From contig OX104113.1 of the NCBI GenBank assembly GCA_944474755.1, positions 19,469,563-19,533,562 on the forward strand: a DNA stretch of 64,000 nucleotides. The letters are read 5' to 3'. This document shows positions 12,601 to 27,600 of this stretch, piece by piece. Position numbers and translations under genes: made by a program. The DNA is from Limnoperna fortunei (lineage: Eukaryota; Mollusca; Bivalvia; Mytilida; Modiolidae). Every line of letters begins with the position of its first letter. The stretch's first letter is position 1. The notes under the pieces are model-generated. The model saw only the letters and a program-made list of their open reading frames with translations, had not been told where the DNA came from and ran no database searches.

Positions 12601-15600
12601 TCCATTTCTAAGCTCATTTCCATCGATACCCTTACATTCCTACATTTCACTTTCATTTTGAACAAAAAGTCACGTGACAACAATGTGACTTAAATCCAGT
12701 GCTTAAATTAGCTTGATTGAATGTATGATGATTATATTCCTAGAGAAAAATATCTAAAGAAGCGAATTATATAGAGATTAACTGGATGAAAATGTTTTAT
12801 TAATTCTGATACGATGAAATGTGCCAACCCAGACCGGTGTCGCAAAATCCGCTGTTTTGCTTATGGAGAGCTGTCTGACGTCCCATGCAAAAAAAAAACA
12901 TTGGACGGCAGAGGATTCTCTGACTAAAATGTAGGTACTGTATAAGTAATTACCTAGACCATTGGCCAAGGCCACTGAAGTACTGATAAAGAAAATTAAT
13001 ACTTACATTATGTTCATTTGCAGCTTTAGTCATTAGCTGTGCAAGTTCATCCAATCTGGTAATTTCACTTCTGAAGCTTCTGATTTCACCTTCAAGTCTG
13101 TTGTGTCGAGACAACAAAGCCTATTTACAAAACAGTAAAACAAGCAGATAACTCAAGTGTTTCAAACATCTCAGTATTGATCAAATAGAAAACTACATAT
13201 ACAGTATCTAAAAACAGTACTTATGTTGATAAAAACAGAAAAAGTCATATTAGTAAAAATCATTATCATCAATAGGAATGGCCTTTGTTGTAGTAAATTA
13301 AATATTCCGTTAGTTTATGAACACATACAAATTGGTACAGAATACCGTATATCGGGTTATTTTGGCGTAATGGTTATTTTGGCTATATTGGCGTGCGCGA
13401 AAAAGTCGCCAAAATTAAAACGACCAATTTTTCCAGACAATAATTACCGGTACGGTATTTGTTGACTTTTAGAAATTTAAGTATGTAAACTGACCGACTG
13501 ATACCTGACACTACATTTATTATCGATTTGTTGTTGTGAGACGAAGCGTGTAAAACTGACCACGAATCAATTTAAATTTTTACTTGTTCAGTTTGAGTAC
13601 AGCTTTGGACAAATAATGTCGATTTTGAAGTATCTATCAAGGGATTCACTGCCCACCACTAAGGAAAATGACAACCATACGATTTAAAATTGGAAAGTTT
13701 GCTGAGGAAAACAGCACACTGAGAACATTGAAAACTTTTTGTGATTATGGAAAGTTGTCTGAAACTACAGTACGTCGATTAATTTTTATGACATGTTGTT
13801 GTTACAACTTAATTGAATAGTATTTCAATTTACCTGTTTACATCTACCTGAACAATACACTCAAATCGCTGTCATTACATTCATCGATTCTTACGTAAAC
13901 AAACTTACCATAATTAAGGAAGTTTGTATTGAATGGATTACCTGAATAGGTTTTAAAGCACAAGGTATGAATTTCTATTCACATATAAATATGCAAGTCT
14001 TATCAATTGTTTATTAGCCCGCTGTTAGCGATCATAAAATTAACATCTTCATGATCATTAAATCAACAGGTACTACTTGAGGGCATAAAGGATTAAAACA
14101 GTAATAAATAAAATATTTTTATTTAAAAATCTTTATTTGCTATAAATATGAACATTGAAAATAAAATACCGTTTCTTGTTCTTATATTGGTGGTAAAATT
14201 TGAAAAACACCAAAATAAAAAAACGCCAAAATAAAACTTGCTAAAAAAAACAGGAAAACCACAAAAATTTACAACTGCCAAAATAACCCGATATACGGTA
14301 ATACAATATAGTTCACTCATGGTTCATAAATTATGATGGATTACCTGAGAACCAGCTTCATCACGACCGTAATCATCGCTACAGACCAGGGGCATTTTCT
14401 CCTTTAGCCATGCCTCAGCTTCATCCGCATCTGCATAATACTGTAAAAAAAATTGTCACAGATGATTGTCAAGAAGCAAGGATATCTACCATGAAATCAT
14501 TTTACTTATTTTCTTTTGTGTATAACATTTAAAATTAAAAAAAAAACCAATGACTTGCTAAACCAATCAAAAAGGCAGAATTTTTTTTTAAATATGAACA
14601 AATTGTAGTAAGTCTTAAGTTGGATGCATCTGTTTAAAAAGGTATATAATCAAAATGCCAAGAATTCTTTGCTCTGCCTCGTGTTATTTTTAATATAAAT
14701 GACCTCAACTCAACTTATGACCTGCTTTATTACATTATTTATTAAATTCTACAGACCTGATGAGCTTCAATACCATCTTCTATCTTTGTTCTCCTGACAG
14801 CAGCTAACTTCTTTAATCTTTCCCATTTCTCTGTCAGACTTGTTATTCTGGTATTTATTTCTTTCCTTGCTTCATGACCTCCACTGATTAGTTCTTTGCC
14901 TGTTACACACAGTTTTTCAAACCATGGCCATTTTCCAGACATCTCTCCTTCCAGAACCTATAGAAGTTTCAATTTATAATGCCATTTACTTATGACATGT
15001 ACAGTCCACCCTCTTTACAACGACCATGTTAGTTTCCGGCCATTATTGATGTTAAACTGAATTTGCTGTTATAATGAATTTGTATTTTTGTACTTTGATT
15101 ATCTCCCTTTTTTATTTGCGTCTATTGAAAATCGTTCAAGTCTGCTCAATATCCAAGCTTAATAACAAAAAAATAATAAAATGCTTGTTTTCTTGCCGAT
15201 ATTTAATTAAAAACCTTTTTTTCCCTTTTTTTTAAACAAAATTAATTGTAAGTTATGATTATTTACATTAGACCGATTTTCAGTAATTATCCTATTTCAG
15301 ATGTGCCGCTTCAATCTTAACACACTTGTAATTAAGCCAATGATTTTCTGAAATGTTTGAAGATTTAAATATTAAATAGCATTTGACACCTTTTTAATGA
15401 AGCCATATCCCTATCATCGATTAGTTTTGTAACGGAACTGTCACGCAAGGTTAATTACGCAATAGCAACAGGTGTTCACCTGTGCAATTAACCGTTAAAA
15501 AAATAAATTCTCTGGACAAAGATAATCTTTCACTGGTAAATCTTGATAATTTGTCGTTGTAACGAATTATTTTATGCTAGCTTTGGTATATTTGTTACCG

Positions 15601-18600
15601 ACAGACGCAGTCGGAGTCGGAAACCGAATATGTCGTTGTATCGAGCATAAACAACACGTGGACACGTTTGTTCCCACTGAAATCCTGTCGGATGTCGAAT
15701 ATTCCGTTAAATCGAATGTTGTTGTAACGAGGGTTCACTGTATATACCAAAATTTGAAACTGCTTTCTTAGTAGTACTTACAACAAATAGATTTATAAAT
15801 TTTACATTTAAAGCATATAAAAGAAGCGAAATTATGTATATACAATTTAAACTTTAATATTATTTAAACTTTATTAAATTGACCAATACTTCTGGTATAC
15901 CACAATAATTCATACCTCATGTTTTTTCAGCAAAACAAGTGCAGCATTTAAATCTTTCCCTGTTGTCGTGGCAGCACAAACATCAAGTTTCTCTTGAACC
16001 CATCTGTCCTCTTCCTCCGTGTCCTGTAGGAACTGGTAATATTTCTTGGCAAATTCTAATGCTTTTTTTCTGTTGTTACTTAAATTGTTTAGCCTGAAAT
16101 ATTTAAATTATTCTGTGACCTACTTATTTTGATAGACTGCATGCAGCTAAAATTAGATGATAGTGTATGTTCAAGTGACCACTCAATATAATGTATCTAA
16201 TCTTAGCAAAAATCATTCAAAGACAGAAATGGCCTGATTTCGTTAAACAGGAAGTAGGTGAGCGACAGACCTGAAATCGAATCCCACTTTATGGGAGGCC
16301 ATGCTGATGCTGCATACCAAATTTCAAGAGAATGTGATTAGTAGTTGCTGAGAAAACTGTTAAGAAAATGTTTTCCCCACCTGCCTGCCATTCACCATAT
16401 TATAACCCAGATTTTCACTCTGTGAAATCCGTCCAAAAAATCTGTCTATACATACTTATCAAATTCTTGGTTCAGGTCTTCTAATCGTTTGTCTAGAACA
16501 GCTCCCTCTGGATGTGATAAATCAGTCATATTTTTGGAACGTCTATTGAGATTCCTAACACGTTTTCCTAGTCCATGTAGTTGTGCCTCTACTAATGTGT
16601 GTTGTTGTAGGTAGTCCTCTGTGGCTTGTAAGTGTTTACCATTGTCCTCTATTTTCACCTTAGCCTAAAAATAGAAAAATTTAAATACATATTTTACCAT
16701 AACATGTAATTGTTGTAACATTTTGAAAGTAGAAAATGAAAGGCCTTTTGACCAATAAAAAATGACCATAAACCTAAACACAAGATAAGAATTATGCATA
16801 AATGTTACCTCTGCTTCTTTAAGTTCTTCCTGTATACTTTCTATTTCTCTAAATATTGTCATAAGATTGTTGAAACCAGATAATGTATTTTTTCTGTCCT
16901 CCAGTTTTTCTAATAACTTTTTCCATTTCATCATTATATCTTGATCTCTAAAAATAAAAGTACATAAAAACATAATACAATATTTACATTACAAATTTAA
17001 CAAACTGAAATTAAAATATGGTTTAAATTGCTTTATATGCCTGCTTAGTATTGAGAACAAATTATTTTGATTTTTTTGTACAACTACCATACTGATATAA
17101 AGGTCATAAGTTAGTCCTGCAGCATTAAGTGAATACATATCTGACCTGCCCTGGCTACTCATTCTAAATGGTGCAATTTAGGTGAGAAGCAGAAAGAAAC
17201 CTTTCAAACGGAAATTTTTTGGGAAATGTGCAGTAGGTCAAGATTTTCTTTTATGCTGCATTCAAATATTAAAATAAAGGCAGAAATTTCTTTGTTCAAT
17301 TGACTAAATGGTTGCCTAAAATTGGGCAATCAGTATTTTAGTAAAATTTCTTTGAATTAAAGGGTTTACACTGACTTCTTACTTTTTATTCACAGCATCT
17401 CTGGCATGATAGTTTCCTTGAACAAGTTCCTTTGCCAAACTGTTTAGAGCTCTAAATCTGTCTTTCTGTAATTATAACAATCTCATCAAAATGTACAACA
17501 CAAATCTTTCAGAAAGAAGAGATTAAAAACAGATATTTGACTTTACTGTATATCTTTACTGTCACTGAATCTATAGTGAACAAGTTACAGGTCTAGTATT
17601 TCTCATATCAGTATTGTATAAAGTTTTAAAAGTAAATATTTTGTTATAAACACAAAAGCAACTATACCCTGGCCAGTATTTCAGCACTTATAGCTTCATG
17701 CTTCTTAATTGAAGCCTCTGTTTGAGCAGCATTACTGCAGACCAGTTTCTCATCTAAAATCTGCGACATGTCTGATAACCAGGACTCTCTGATCTCAGCC
17801 TGTAAGCAATCATATCAATATCATTTTACTACTATTTTTAAATTACTATAGGTAATGTAAGTTCTTGGCTCAACCTATTGTTTGAATAGACCTAAGCTCC
17901 CATTTTGGAATTGTTTGTTAAAAAAAACCATAAACCCAACACCTACTGATGTTTTGTTTTCTTTTATAAGATTTTTCTGGTTTCTGTTTTGAACAACCAG
18001 GTGTATAATTTCTGAAAATAGAATTACATATTTAAAAATAATGACAAAGAACATGTACTATGTTGTTCTAACAACAATGAGATGTGTTTTACATATCTTT
18101 GAAATCTGAATTTAACATTAATTTTAAAGCGAACATAAATTAAAATCTTACCTTTCTCTGGAACCTTTGATGTAACTGTTCTAACCGTTCTTGTCTGAAA
18201 AAAATGTATTTTGTTATAAAGAAAAAATGGAATAAAAAAATGGTACAACTCAACAAATCCAGATCTCATTTAGCACAATATAACTTTAATTTCTAACTGG
18301 TTAGAAAAACTGATTTACAAATTCCTATTTTAGGCCACGCCCAATTAATTACTTGTTCGTCGGACCGCACGCATGTAAAATTATTTCAGAAAGAAGAAAA
18401 AAAATTTCTTCCGCCTACATTAACCGGAAACCCGCCAGCATCCAGAACCGGAAGTTGTCTTTAAAAAAATAATCTTCTGAACGTTTTACGATTTTCATCC
18501 AAGTGCTCCGATAGCTTGAGATTCATTAAAAAAGGTTAAAATACTGTTTCAGTCTTTCCAAAAATCTAAAAAGAAAGTAAAATGTAGAAAACAATGACAG

Positions 18601-21600
18601 CAGTTGCCACCCAGTTTAAAGTACTGCTACCAAATACAGTATTAGAATGTCTTTTTAATCAATCTTGAAATTATGCCTTGCCAAAAAGATTTGGCAACAT
18701 AACTGAATAGTGGTATGGGCTTTCTGTTGGTTCGTCTGTACCTATTGAAAAAAAGGCAAGGCAGCATCTTTTCAGAAGAGAAAAAACAATTCAAGACAAT
18801 TCTTTTCTGCTATATAATTTTTTAATCAATTGGTTAAGTCATAAAACACTGAGAACAAGCACTTGTTTAATATCAATTTTTTTTTTTTAATTTCAGTTCT
18901 TTCTTCAAAATTAAAACACATTGCCCGCTGGCATAGGTTTAACCATGAAAACCAGAAAAAATCTTTAAAAAAATTAAAAACATGTCGCTTGCCTTCCAAA
19001 AAATCATTCGCTACACAAAATCAGAATTTCAAAAAAAAATTAATAAAAAAAATGTTGCTCGCTCGCTCCTTATTTTCAAAGTTAAAGTCCAACGAACAAG
19101 AAATTAATTCTGTGTGGCCTTATCTGACCACCATGAAACATCTTTTTCATGCTCAGTTCTTCTTATATGAAAAACAGACCATTACATTAATGTACTTAGC
19201 AATTGAATCAAGATAAATTCAATATAGTTGTCATTTTTCTGAATCAATGATCAGTGTCAGTTTCTTTTCAATTACAACATTGGGTTTATGGGTCTTGTAA
19301 AAAAATAAAAACATGCCTGATCATTTCATCTCTCAGAGCAACTTCTCGTTCATGTTCAGCTTTCTCTAGTCGTAACCATGCTGTCTCTATATCATGAACT
19401 AGCATTCCCTCTGGAGGAATATAGGTTTTCTGTCCATTAGCTTTCAGTTTAGCTTGAATGTTGAAGAACTGTACTTCTATGTTACCCTTTTCTCTATATC
19501 TGTATTAAGAAAGAAAATGTACCGTGTATTAGGTTTATCAAACTAGAGGCTCCCAGGAGCCTGTATCGCTCACCTGAACCTGAAACCAAACAACCCTTTT
19601 TTATCCAGCTTTTCTTTGCTATAAGGAATTGCCCAACACTTCTGCAAAAATCATTAATTTTGACCTTTTAAGGGAAATAACTCTTATAAGGAGGAGCTTT
19701 TGATGCTTAGAGGGCAAAGGGAGGTTCACTTCAAATTTGGTGTACCTGTTATACTTTTTGAACTATCAGTCGAAAACTCTCTCGACTCCGCCCCCCCCTT
19801 TTTTTCATTTTTTCTATTTTAAGCCAACGTAGCTATGTAGGTAGTCAGGTGTCATGATTTGCACAATTTTGGTAGAGGACGTCCTAAAAATGATGTGTGC
19901 AATGTTTCAAAGCAGTCCTTTCATTGGTTAAAGAGGTGAAGATTTTTTAAAATCAAGTAAAATTGATTAAAAAAATGTTCAAGGAGAATAATTCCAAAAC
20001 GGTTAATCAGACAATCATTTTTGTAGCCCTCATAGAGCAGAACAATTAAGCAATGCTAACTTTTGCTCTAGTTCTAATAATTTTCCAGATTTTGAGGCAA
20101 AAACGTCAAAAATAATCGATTTCGACAATTAAAGGGCAATAACTCCTATAAGGAGTCATCATACAACTTCAACCCAATGGAGTGTTTCGTAGAGCTTTTG
20201 ATGCAGATGAAGGCATGTCTCTTCGGTTTTCCTGTATCTGTTACACTTTTTTAAATATAAGCCAAAAACTGTATTTTACCGCCCCCCCCCCCCCCCCCCC
20301 CGTCCGATTTTAAGCCATGGTGGCCATGTTGGTTAATCTGCAGCCATTGTTGGTGCAAACTTGGTTGAGGACATTGGACGGATGATGTGTACAAAGTTTC
20401 AAAGCAGTACTTTCAGTTGTTTCAGAGGAGAATATTTTAAAAAATCAATTAAAACAAATTAAAAAAAAACAGTTCAAGGGGAAAAACTCTTAAACAGTTA
20501 ATCAGACAATCTTGACCCTTAAGTCATTTTTGTAGCCCTCATAAAGCAGAACAATTAAGCAATGCTAACTTTTTCTCTAGTTCTAATACTTTTCAAGATT
20601 TTGAGGCAAAAATGGCAAAAATCATCAATTTTGACAATTAAAGGGCAATAACTCCTACATACAACTTTGACCCAATGGAGTGTTTTGTAGAGCTTTAGAT
20701 GCTGAAGAAGGAGGGTCTGTTCGGTTTTCCTGTGTCTGTTATACTTTTTGAACTATAAGCACAAAACTGTAATTTGACCCCCCTGTTCTAATTTTAGCCA
20801 TGGTGACCACGTTGGTTGGTCTGAGGCCATGATTTGAGCAAACTTGGTAGAGGACATTTTACTGATGATATGTGCAAAGTTTCAAAGCAATTCCTTCAGT
20901 GGTTTTGGAGGAGAAGATTTTTGAAGAAAAGTTAATGACGACGACGACGGACGCCAAGTGATGGCAATAGCTCACATGACCCTTCGGGTCAGGTGAGCTA
21001 AAAAAGGACTGAATCATAAAAATATAACAAATAATGATAAAGTTATTTTATACGGTAAGAGGTCAAAACTTGTAATTTCATTAAATGTGTTGTCAGGTCA
21101 TGTTATTTCAATACTAATGTAATGTAGGGGGTCAGTAACATTTGAGGTTAGCATTTATCTATTACATATTGATATCCAATACTTATCAAATAAGGACTTT
21201 TACAAGGTCAATACGTAGTTATATGGACCGTGGAGGAAAATATTGACCGAGGACGAAGTCCGAGGTCAATATTTTTCTACAGGTCCATATAACTACGTAT
21301 TGACAGAGTAAAAAGTCCTTAATTGTTATATTACATATGATTTTTTCTCTATTTATTTAAATTTAGAATAATGCGTCGGAAGAGTATATACGGATCTATT
21401 TTTAGAAACAAGCCTTAAATATGCTTTATAAATAGTAACATATCCGGATCTATTTTTAGAAAAACCCTTAAATATGCTATATAAATAGTAACATGCCTTA
21501 AATATGCTTTAAAAATAGTAACAAGCCTTAAATATGCTTTAGAAATAGAATATATACACAGAATATTTTGGGGGGACATTGTCTACACGAACCAATCAAA

Positions 21601-24600
21601 ATTAGGACTTAACACACCATATGTAATATTTGTTTATATTTATTGATCATCTACAGATAAATGTGTATAAGCGACATTTAATCATTATAAATATCTTGTT
21701 AACAAATAAATACTATAAGTGACTTTTTTTACTCAAAATGTCCCCACTTATTTAACAAATATGCAAGATTGACTTGGAAAATATGAGCTATATTTAATCA
21801 AGTTGATCATAAAACCATTAATATTGCTACTTTCTAAAATAAGAATCTAAAAATTTTTCCCAGAACATTTTCAAAAAAACTGTCTCGTTAGTAAAGACTT
21901 TTTTTTTTAAATGTGTTATTGAAAGTAATTTGCCAAGTATGGAAAATATTATGTCTAAGATTATTGTGAGACATTGAAACACACTGACACTGGTAATAAT
22001 TTCTTCATGGCCAAGAGACAGGGATTTTTTTACTAAAGACGGAAATCAAAGGGGACGAAAGTCAACAATAGAAATAAATCAATCTATAGCAGCAGCATCA
22101 TCAGGAATTTAACACTTACTTCGGTGGTTTTTCAATGGTTCTGTAATCTTTAAATTTGACAACCTCCTTCTGAATACCATCCAAGGCATTTGGAAAGTTT
22201 CTGTCATTCAGTTTTGATATTGTAAATCTGATCCATTCTAACAAAGATGAAGTCAATGTCTCATAGTCATCAACCATATTCTCCACATCCATCAGACTTC
22301 CAAGAATCTGACAACAAAAGAACTCCATTATAATCATTTCTCTTCAAATTATTATAATAATTAAAATTGTACTTAATCCTAGACAAATGTTATTGTGTAT
22401 TATTACCTGATAACTTATATAAATGTAATTTGGTATATTTTACTGTTTTCTGAAATTATAAAAACGTCAATGTTCGCGAACTGTTGACCGGTCAATAGTT
22501 TCGACTGTGTCCCTCGCGTGCTCTGACGTCATTTTGTCAGTTTAACATAGCAAAATGACTGTTTCCTTAATTTTTTTTTGGACGAAATAACAGAGAAAAA
22601 CAATACGAAAACATACAGACATATAAAATGTTGGCAGTGTGACATAGTTAAAAGATTGTTTAATCATGAGAAAAGTTTAATTATTAACATATTTGCAAAG
22701 CTATTCTCTTGTTCCTTTTTTTCTGCCCGCACTGTTAAAACAGTAATTGATCAGGTAATAAAACAGTTATTTCATATGTGATTTGGGAACAGTCCAACAG
22801 TTGTCCCTCGTTGTCAGGGATAGTGTTTTGAACTGTTGCCCTCGGCCTACGGCCTCTGGCAACAGTTCAAAACACTATCCCCTCCACCTCGGGCTAACAG
22901 TTTGACTGTTCCCAAATCACATATGAAATAACTGTATACTGTTTTGTGTATCATTATATGTTTTATGATTGGGTGAGAATTTGTTGTGAAATGTTATTGT
23001 GTACTGTTGTGTATCGTTGTATGTTTTATGATTGGGTGAGAATTTATTGCTGTGAAATGTTATTGTGTACTGTTTTGTGTATTGTATGTTTTAAGATTGG
23101 GTGAGAAATTGTTGCTGTGAAATGTTATTGTGTACTGTTTTGTGTATCGTTGTATGTTTTATGATTGGGTGAGAATTTGTTGCTGTGAAATATTATTGTG
23201 AACTGGTTTGTGTTTCATTGTATGTTGTATGCCACTTTCAGCTATATTTTAGATACATTATGGCAATTTTTTTTTATTAAGGGAAGAGTCCGGAGTACTA
23301 GGAGAGAAATCCCAACTTTTGCAGGAAAACTGACAATCCTTGCCAACTGAGGTTGAGTACACATTACCTGTAGTCAAACTTCAACCAAGTAATTTCCAGC
23401 TCTACCGTGTTGATCTGAACCAGTAGGTTTCATAATTTATTAATTTTTACTAACATTTTTTTAAACCAATAAAATGTTCACTTGTCTGAAATATAAATTT
23501 AGCATTTTATGTATCATGTTTGTTTAGAGGGTGGGAATTTCATACCTTGGCAATTCTTTTACCACCAGTCATTTCACTTTTCATTTTGGCGAAATAATGG
23601 TAATACGAAGCTACATAAGTCAGTATACTCTTTTCATCAGGCTTGTTGACATCCACATCTGGCAGAAAAAAACAACAAAATCATTGATTTATTGTCATTA
23701 ACATACGGTTTGCAACATCTCTATTTTCCTATCAGTTATAGTAATTACAGAATGCTTTGATCAATGTAAGAGTGTGCTATTTTATATCAAGCATTCAACA
23801 TATACATGGCATTGCAAAGTTAGTTTTAATGAGTTTAACAACCAAATTCAGAAATTGTTAGCAACATACAGTGACATTGAAAGTTTTTTGTGGATGACCC
23901 AGGCCCATGGCCCCTTCAAAGAAATTTTAATGGGCCATTGCTTAAAATCAATGGGCCATGCCATACTATAAATATTAAAAATCGATCAAAGACAGAAATG
24001 ACAGATTTAAGTTGGTTAACAGGACGTAGGTGAGCGACAGACCTGAAATGGAATTCCACGTTATGGGAGGCCATGCTGATGCTGCATATCAAATTTCAAG
24101 AGAATGTGATTAGTAGTTGCTGAAAATTTTTTTCCCTGCTTGCTGGCAAAACATTCACCATACTATAACCTGGATTTTCACTCCGTGAAATCCAGCCAAA
24201 AAAATCAGATATTGTATGAGATATCTTTGGTATGATACAACGCTTAAAAACGAATGTGGTTTGTGGGGTGTGTTTGCAGAAAGATCAGAACAGTTGATCC
24301 TAGACAAGGAACTGTTAAATATTATGATGGCAAATCAGATACAGCTGTAAGTTAAAAGAGGGATTGGAACTACATTTGAGGGTTGATAAGCTTCAGAACA
24401 TATTTTAAATGTCAGAGTCTCAACAAAATTCTAACAAACCCTGCATACCTTCAGCATCCAAAATTTTTGGAATACCCAATTCCTCTGCTGCCACAATAAA
24501 GGCATTGTTCAAGTTTCCTTGGTGATCTTCTGGGTGGAGGTTGTCATAGTCTATTAAGTCAGGTCTAAAATGTAAAAGTATAAATATTCAGCTAAAAAAA

Positions 24601-27600
24601 TGATCTTTTGCATTAAGGCAAAAATAAGTAAATGTTTGTATCTATGAATGTGCACAGTTATACATAAAAAAAGAAATGTTACAAAAATACCAATAATCTT
24701 ACTGAACCATTTCAAACACAAGATTCTCAAATAATATGGGGTAAAACAAAAACTGTCTGATCCTTTCAAAAATAGTTGTTCAATAAATGTAACAGAATCA
24801 GAAATTGATTTAGTTGTTTGAGTGGTGTTTAACACCACTTTCAGCAATATTTCAGCTATATCATGTGTCCAGTTTTTACTAGAAAGCAAGCTGGAGTAGC
24901 GAAGAAAACCCCAAACATTCAGTTTGAAAACTGGCAATCCCTGTCAAGTAAGATAATCAGCAATATAGGGGGACCTATTAAAAATTATACTGTACAAGTC
25001 ACTACAAAGTATTTTTAGATCTTTGTACCTGTGTGCATGTATAAGAGCATTGAAGCCAAGTCCATTTCTCCAACTTGTTGTGAAGTTCTGAATATTAACA
25101 CCTGGATATCTGAAAATAATGAAAATCACATGATTAGACACAGTTGTATGCAAAAAATATAACAGTACACAGAATTATTACAACAAAAGTATTTGTTCAA
25201 CTGAAATAAGGTATGGTCACAAATTGTGCACATTAAAATATTCAAGCTTGGTGATATATTACTTAAAACCACATGGACTGTGATGTGAACAAATTAATTA
25301 AATATAGTGCCAACATTGTTTATGCAGCATCAAAATCGTCCTCAAAATAAAAGCTTAAATTCTACTCTACAGACACAAATATGTCGGTAAAAAATACCTA
25401 TATGTGCATGTCAGAAACATTCACAGGTATACAATATGCATTAAATTCAAGCTCTATCAAAACAATGAATTGCTTCAAGTTTTTGGTCAGAAGATTCTTG
25501 TAATGACAAACCATGCAAAGAACTCCTAGAGTGAGTTTGGCATTTATGATTATTTCTTTGTCATCTACGACATTTACTTTTCTAGTTTTTTAACCTCTAC
25601 AAATTAAAAAGCATATCTGAAGGTTTTCTAGGGCAAATTGAATGTATGCTCAGCATTTCATGCAATAGGTGCTATCTACACAGGGTGAAAGCTATTACAT
25701 TTTTGCAATGTACAGGGAAGTTCAATATATATTAAATCTCAAATAAAAAAAAGTCTTCTAAAACAAAAACAAACAATAGGGCCTACTTCAAATGTAAAAA
25801 TAAAGAGATTGAAGGTTTGTTCAAGCCTTATTACAGCTGCAAAATGTCACCTAAAAATTCAATGCAAAAATCAGCATACTTGAGTATAAATAAAAATCAC
25901 ACGTTTATAAAAAAAAACAATCCAAAAGGAATAGGTTATTGTGAATGTAGGAATGTGAGGTAAGCATTCTATACGAGTCACCTGCTACGACCACCTTTCC
26001 TGTCAACAACAAAAAAATAATAATATAAATAAATTTAAATATAATCTCATGTGAATAAAACTATGGGGATGTCCACATTTAACATAATAAATTGTGGTAT
26101 GAAATTTCACTACTGCATACCTATAAGATAGTGATTCATATGGCTCTTCTGAATGGAAATCAATAGAAATATTATCAGCTGATGTATTATTAAAAATTGT
26201 CAGGCAAATAAATAATAACTTTCATGCTAGAATTAAACATAAAAATTATAACATAAAAACCAATTGAACACATCTGAACATGATGCTCCCTGAGTACAAT
26301 AAATGGTATGATTTTAAGTCTTACAGATACTAGTGAACTCTAGTGGCAATATAACATGCAACGATTAATAAATAATACAATATAACCATGGATTTGAATT
26401 AAACAAACTTGCAATGTCTGACCATTTACTAGGCATTTTCTACATTTTCATTATTCTAGTATGTGTTTATATATCTTGAGATATTCTCTTAGACATTCCA
26501 CACATTGTATAATACAGAGTTTTACTTGAACATAGACACTGACTTCCTCATTCTAGTGATCTTAATTTTCACCACACTTAACACAACAATTTATATACCA
26601 GGTATTTTATCAATTTTACACCTTTTTAATGACCACACAAAACAGGATATTCATGACATGAAAAAAAGATCAAATGTCCCATTAGATTGTTTTCTTTTTT
26701 AACCATAATCATATGTACTTAAAAAAAACATGTTTATTTTGTTTCATTTAATCATATTTAACCATGCATGAAACAACAGCAAGTTTTTATCACAAGCATC
26801 AATTGTGGTTCATTTTTTAGTACCTTGTATAATTTTTGGAGTCCTATTTCTTTTTAAACTATAAAACTACCTATTTTTAGTATCCAGGTCAGGTTAAAAA
26901 ACTTGTTCTTTATTTTTCTATTATAAAACATTAACAGTGTAAGTGTGAAATCAGGCTGAAAACTATCTCGAATTATTCTTACTCTCTTAAAGTACATGTT
27001 CAAAGGCTCGTTTTAGGTAATCTGGTTTTATCGCCAGACAAAAATAACAGTCATGATCAACAAAAAATAGCATTAAACCCCCATCAAAGTTACATCATGA
27101 CGTCAATAATCATATAACTGGTAAGTACACAGTAGAATCATGTATTAGCATTTATAATGTTCTGTTCATCAAAGCATCAAAACAAACCAATAAATAATTT
27201 TTTATTGTTTCAAAAAGGTTTAATGCCACTTTCAGCAATTTTTCAGTTAAATCATGGTGTCTAGTTTTTATTAGGGTATAGCTGGAGTACATGGTGAAAT
27301 CTGCCCTTCGGCAGGAATGCTGGTAATACTTTCAATTAAGGTTGCATGATGTCTAGCACACGTTGCCTGAAGTCAGGTCCAAACTCATAACCTATGTGTT
27401 ATTGATAAATGAGTAAAAGTGTTTACCCAGCAGTCTTTCTTTGGCACCATAGTAACAAAGCATCTTTTGCAGATTTCTTTTCTGTAGACTCTTCATCCTG
27501 AATGTCAACATAAGTTTTTCATAAAACAAAACGTTTGCCTTAAATTCAGATTAAATAAGAATGAACTTGTAACACTGAAGAGTTTTTCATGGGACACAAA

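Larger units (their letters stand above)
25110..27426 (-). other. Spectrin intron 5
   Basis: Holds the 18-nt microexon candidate (25982-25999), an exon-like 28-nt segment (26121-26148) that would introduce a stop, and a decayed SINE. The rest is AT-rich and featureless. Confidence 0.6.

Noticed and set aside
18863..19216. 117-codon plus-strand open frame
   Set aside because: Composition is lysine/leucine/phenylalanine-rich as expected of AT-rich intron DNA, no domain is recognisable, and it lies in the spectrin intron between exons 10 and 11.
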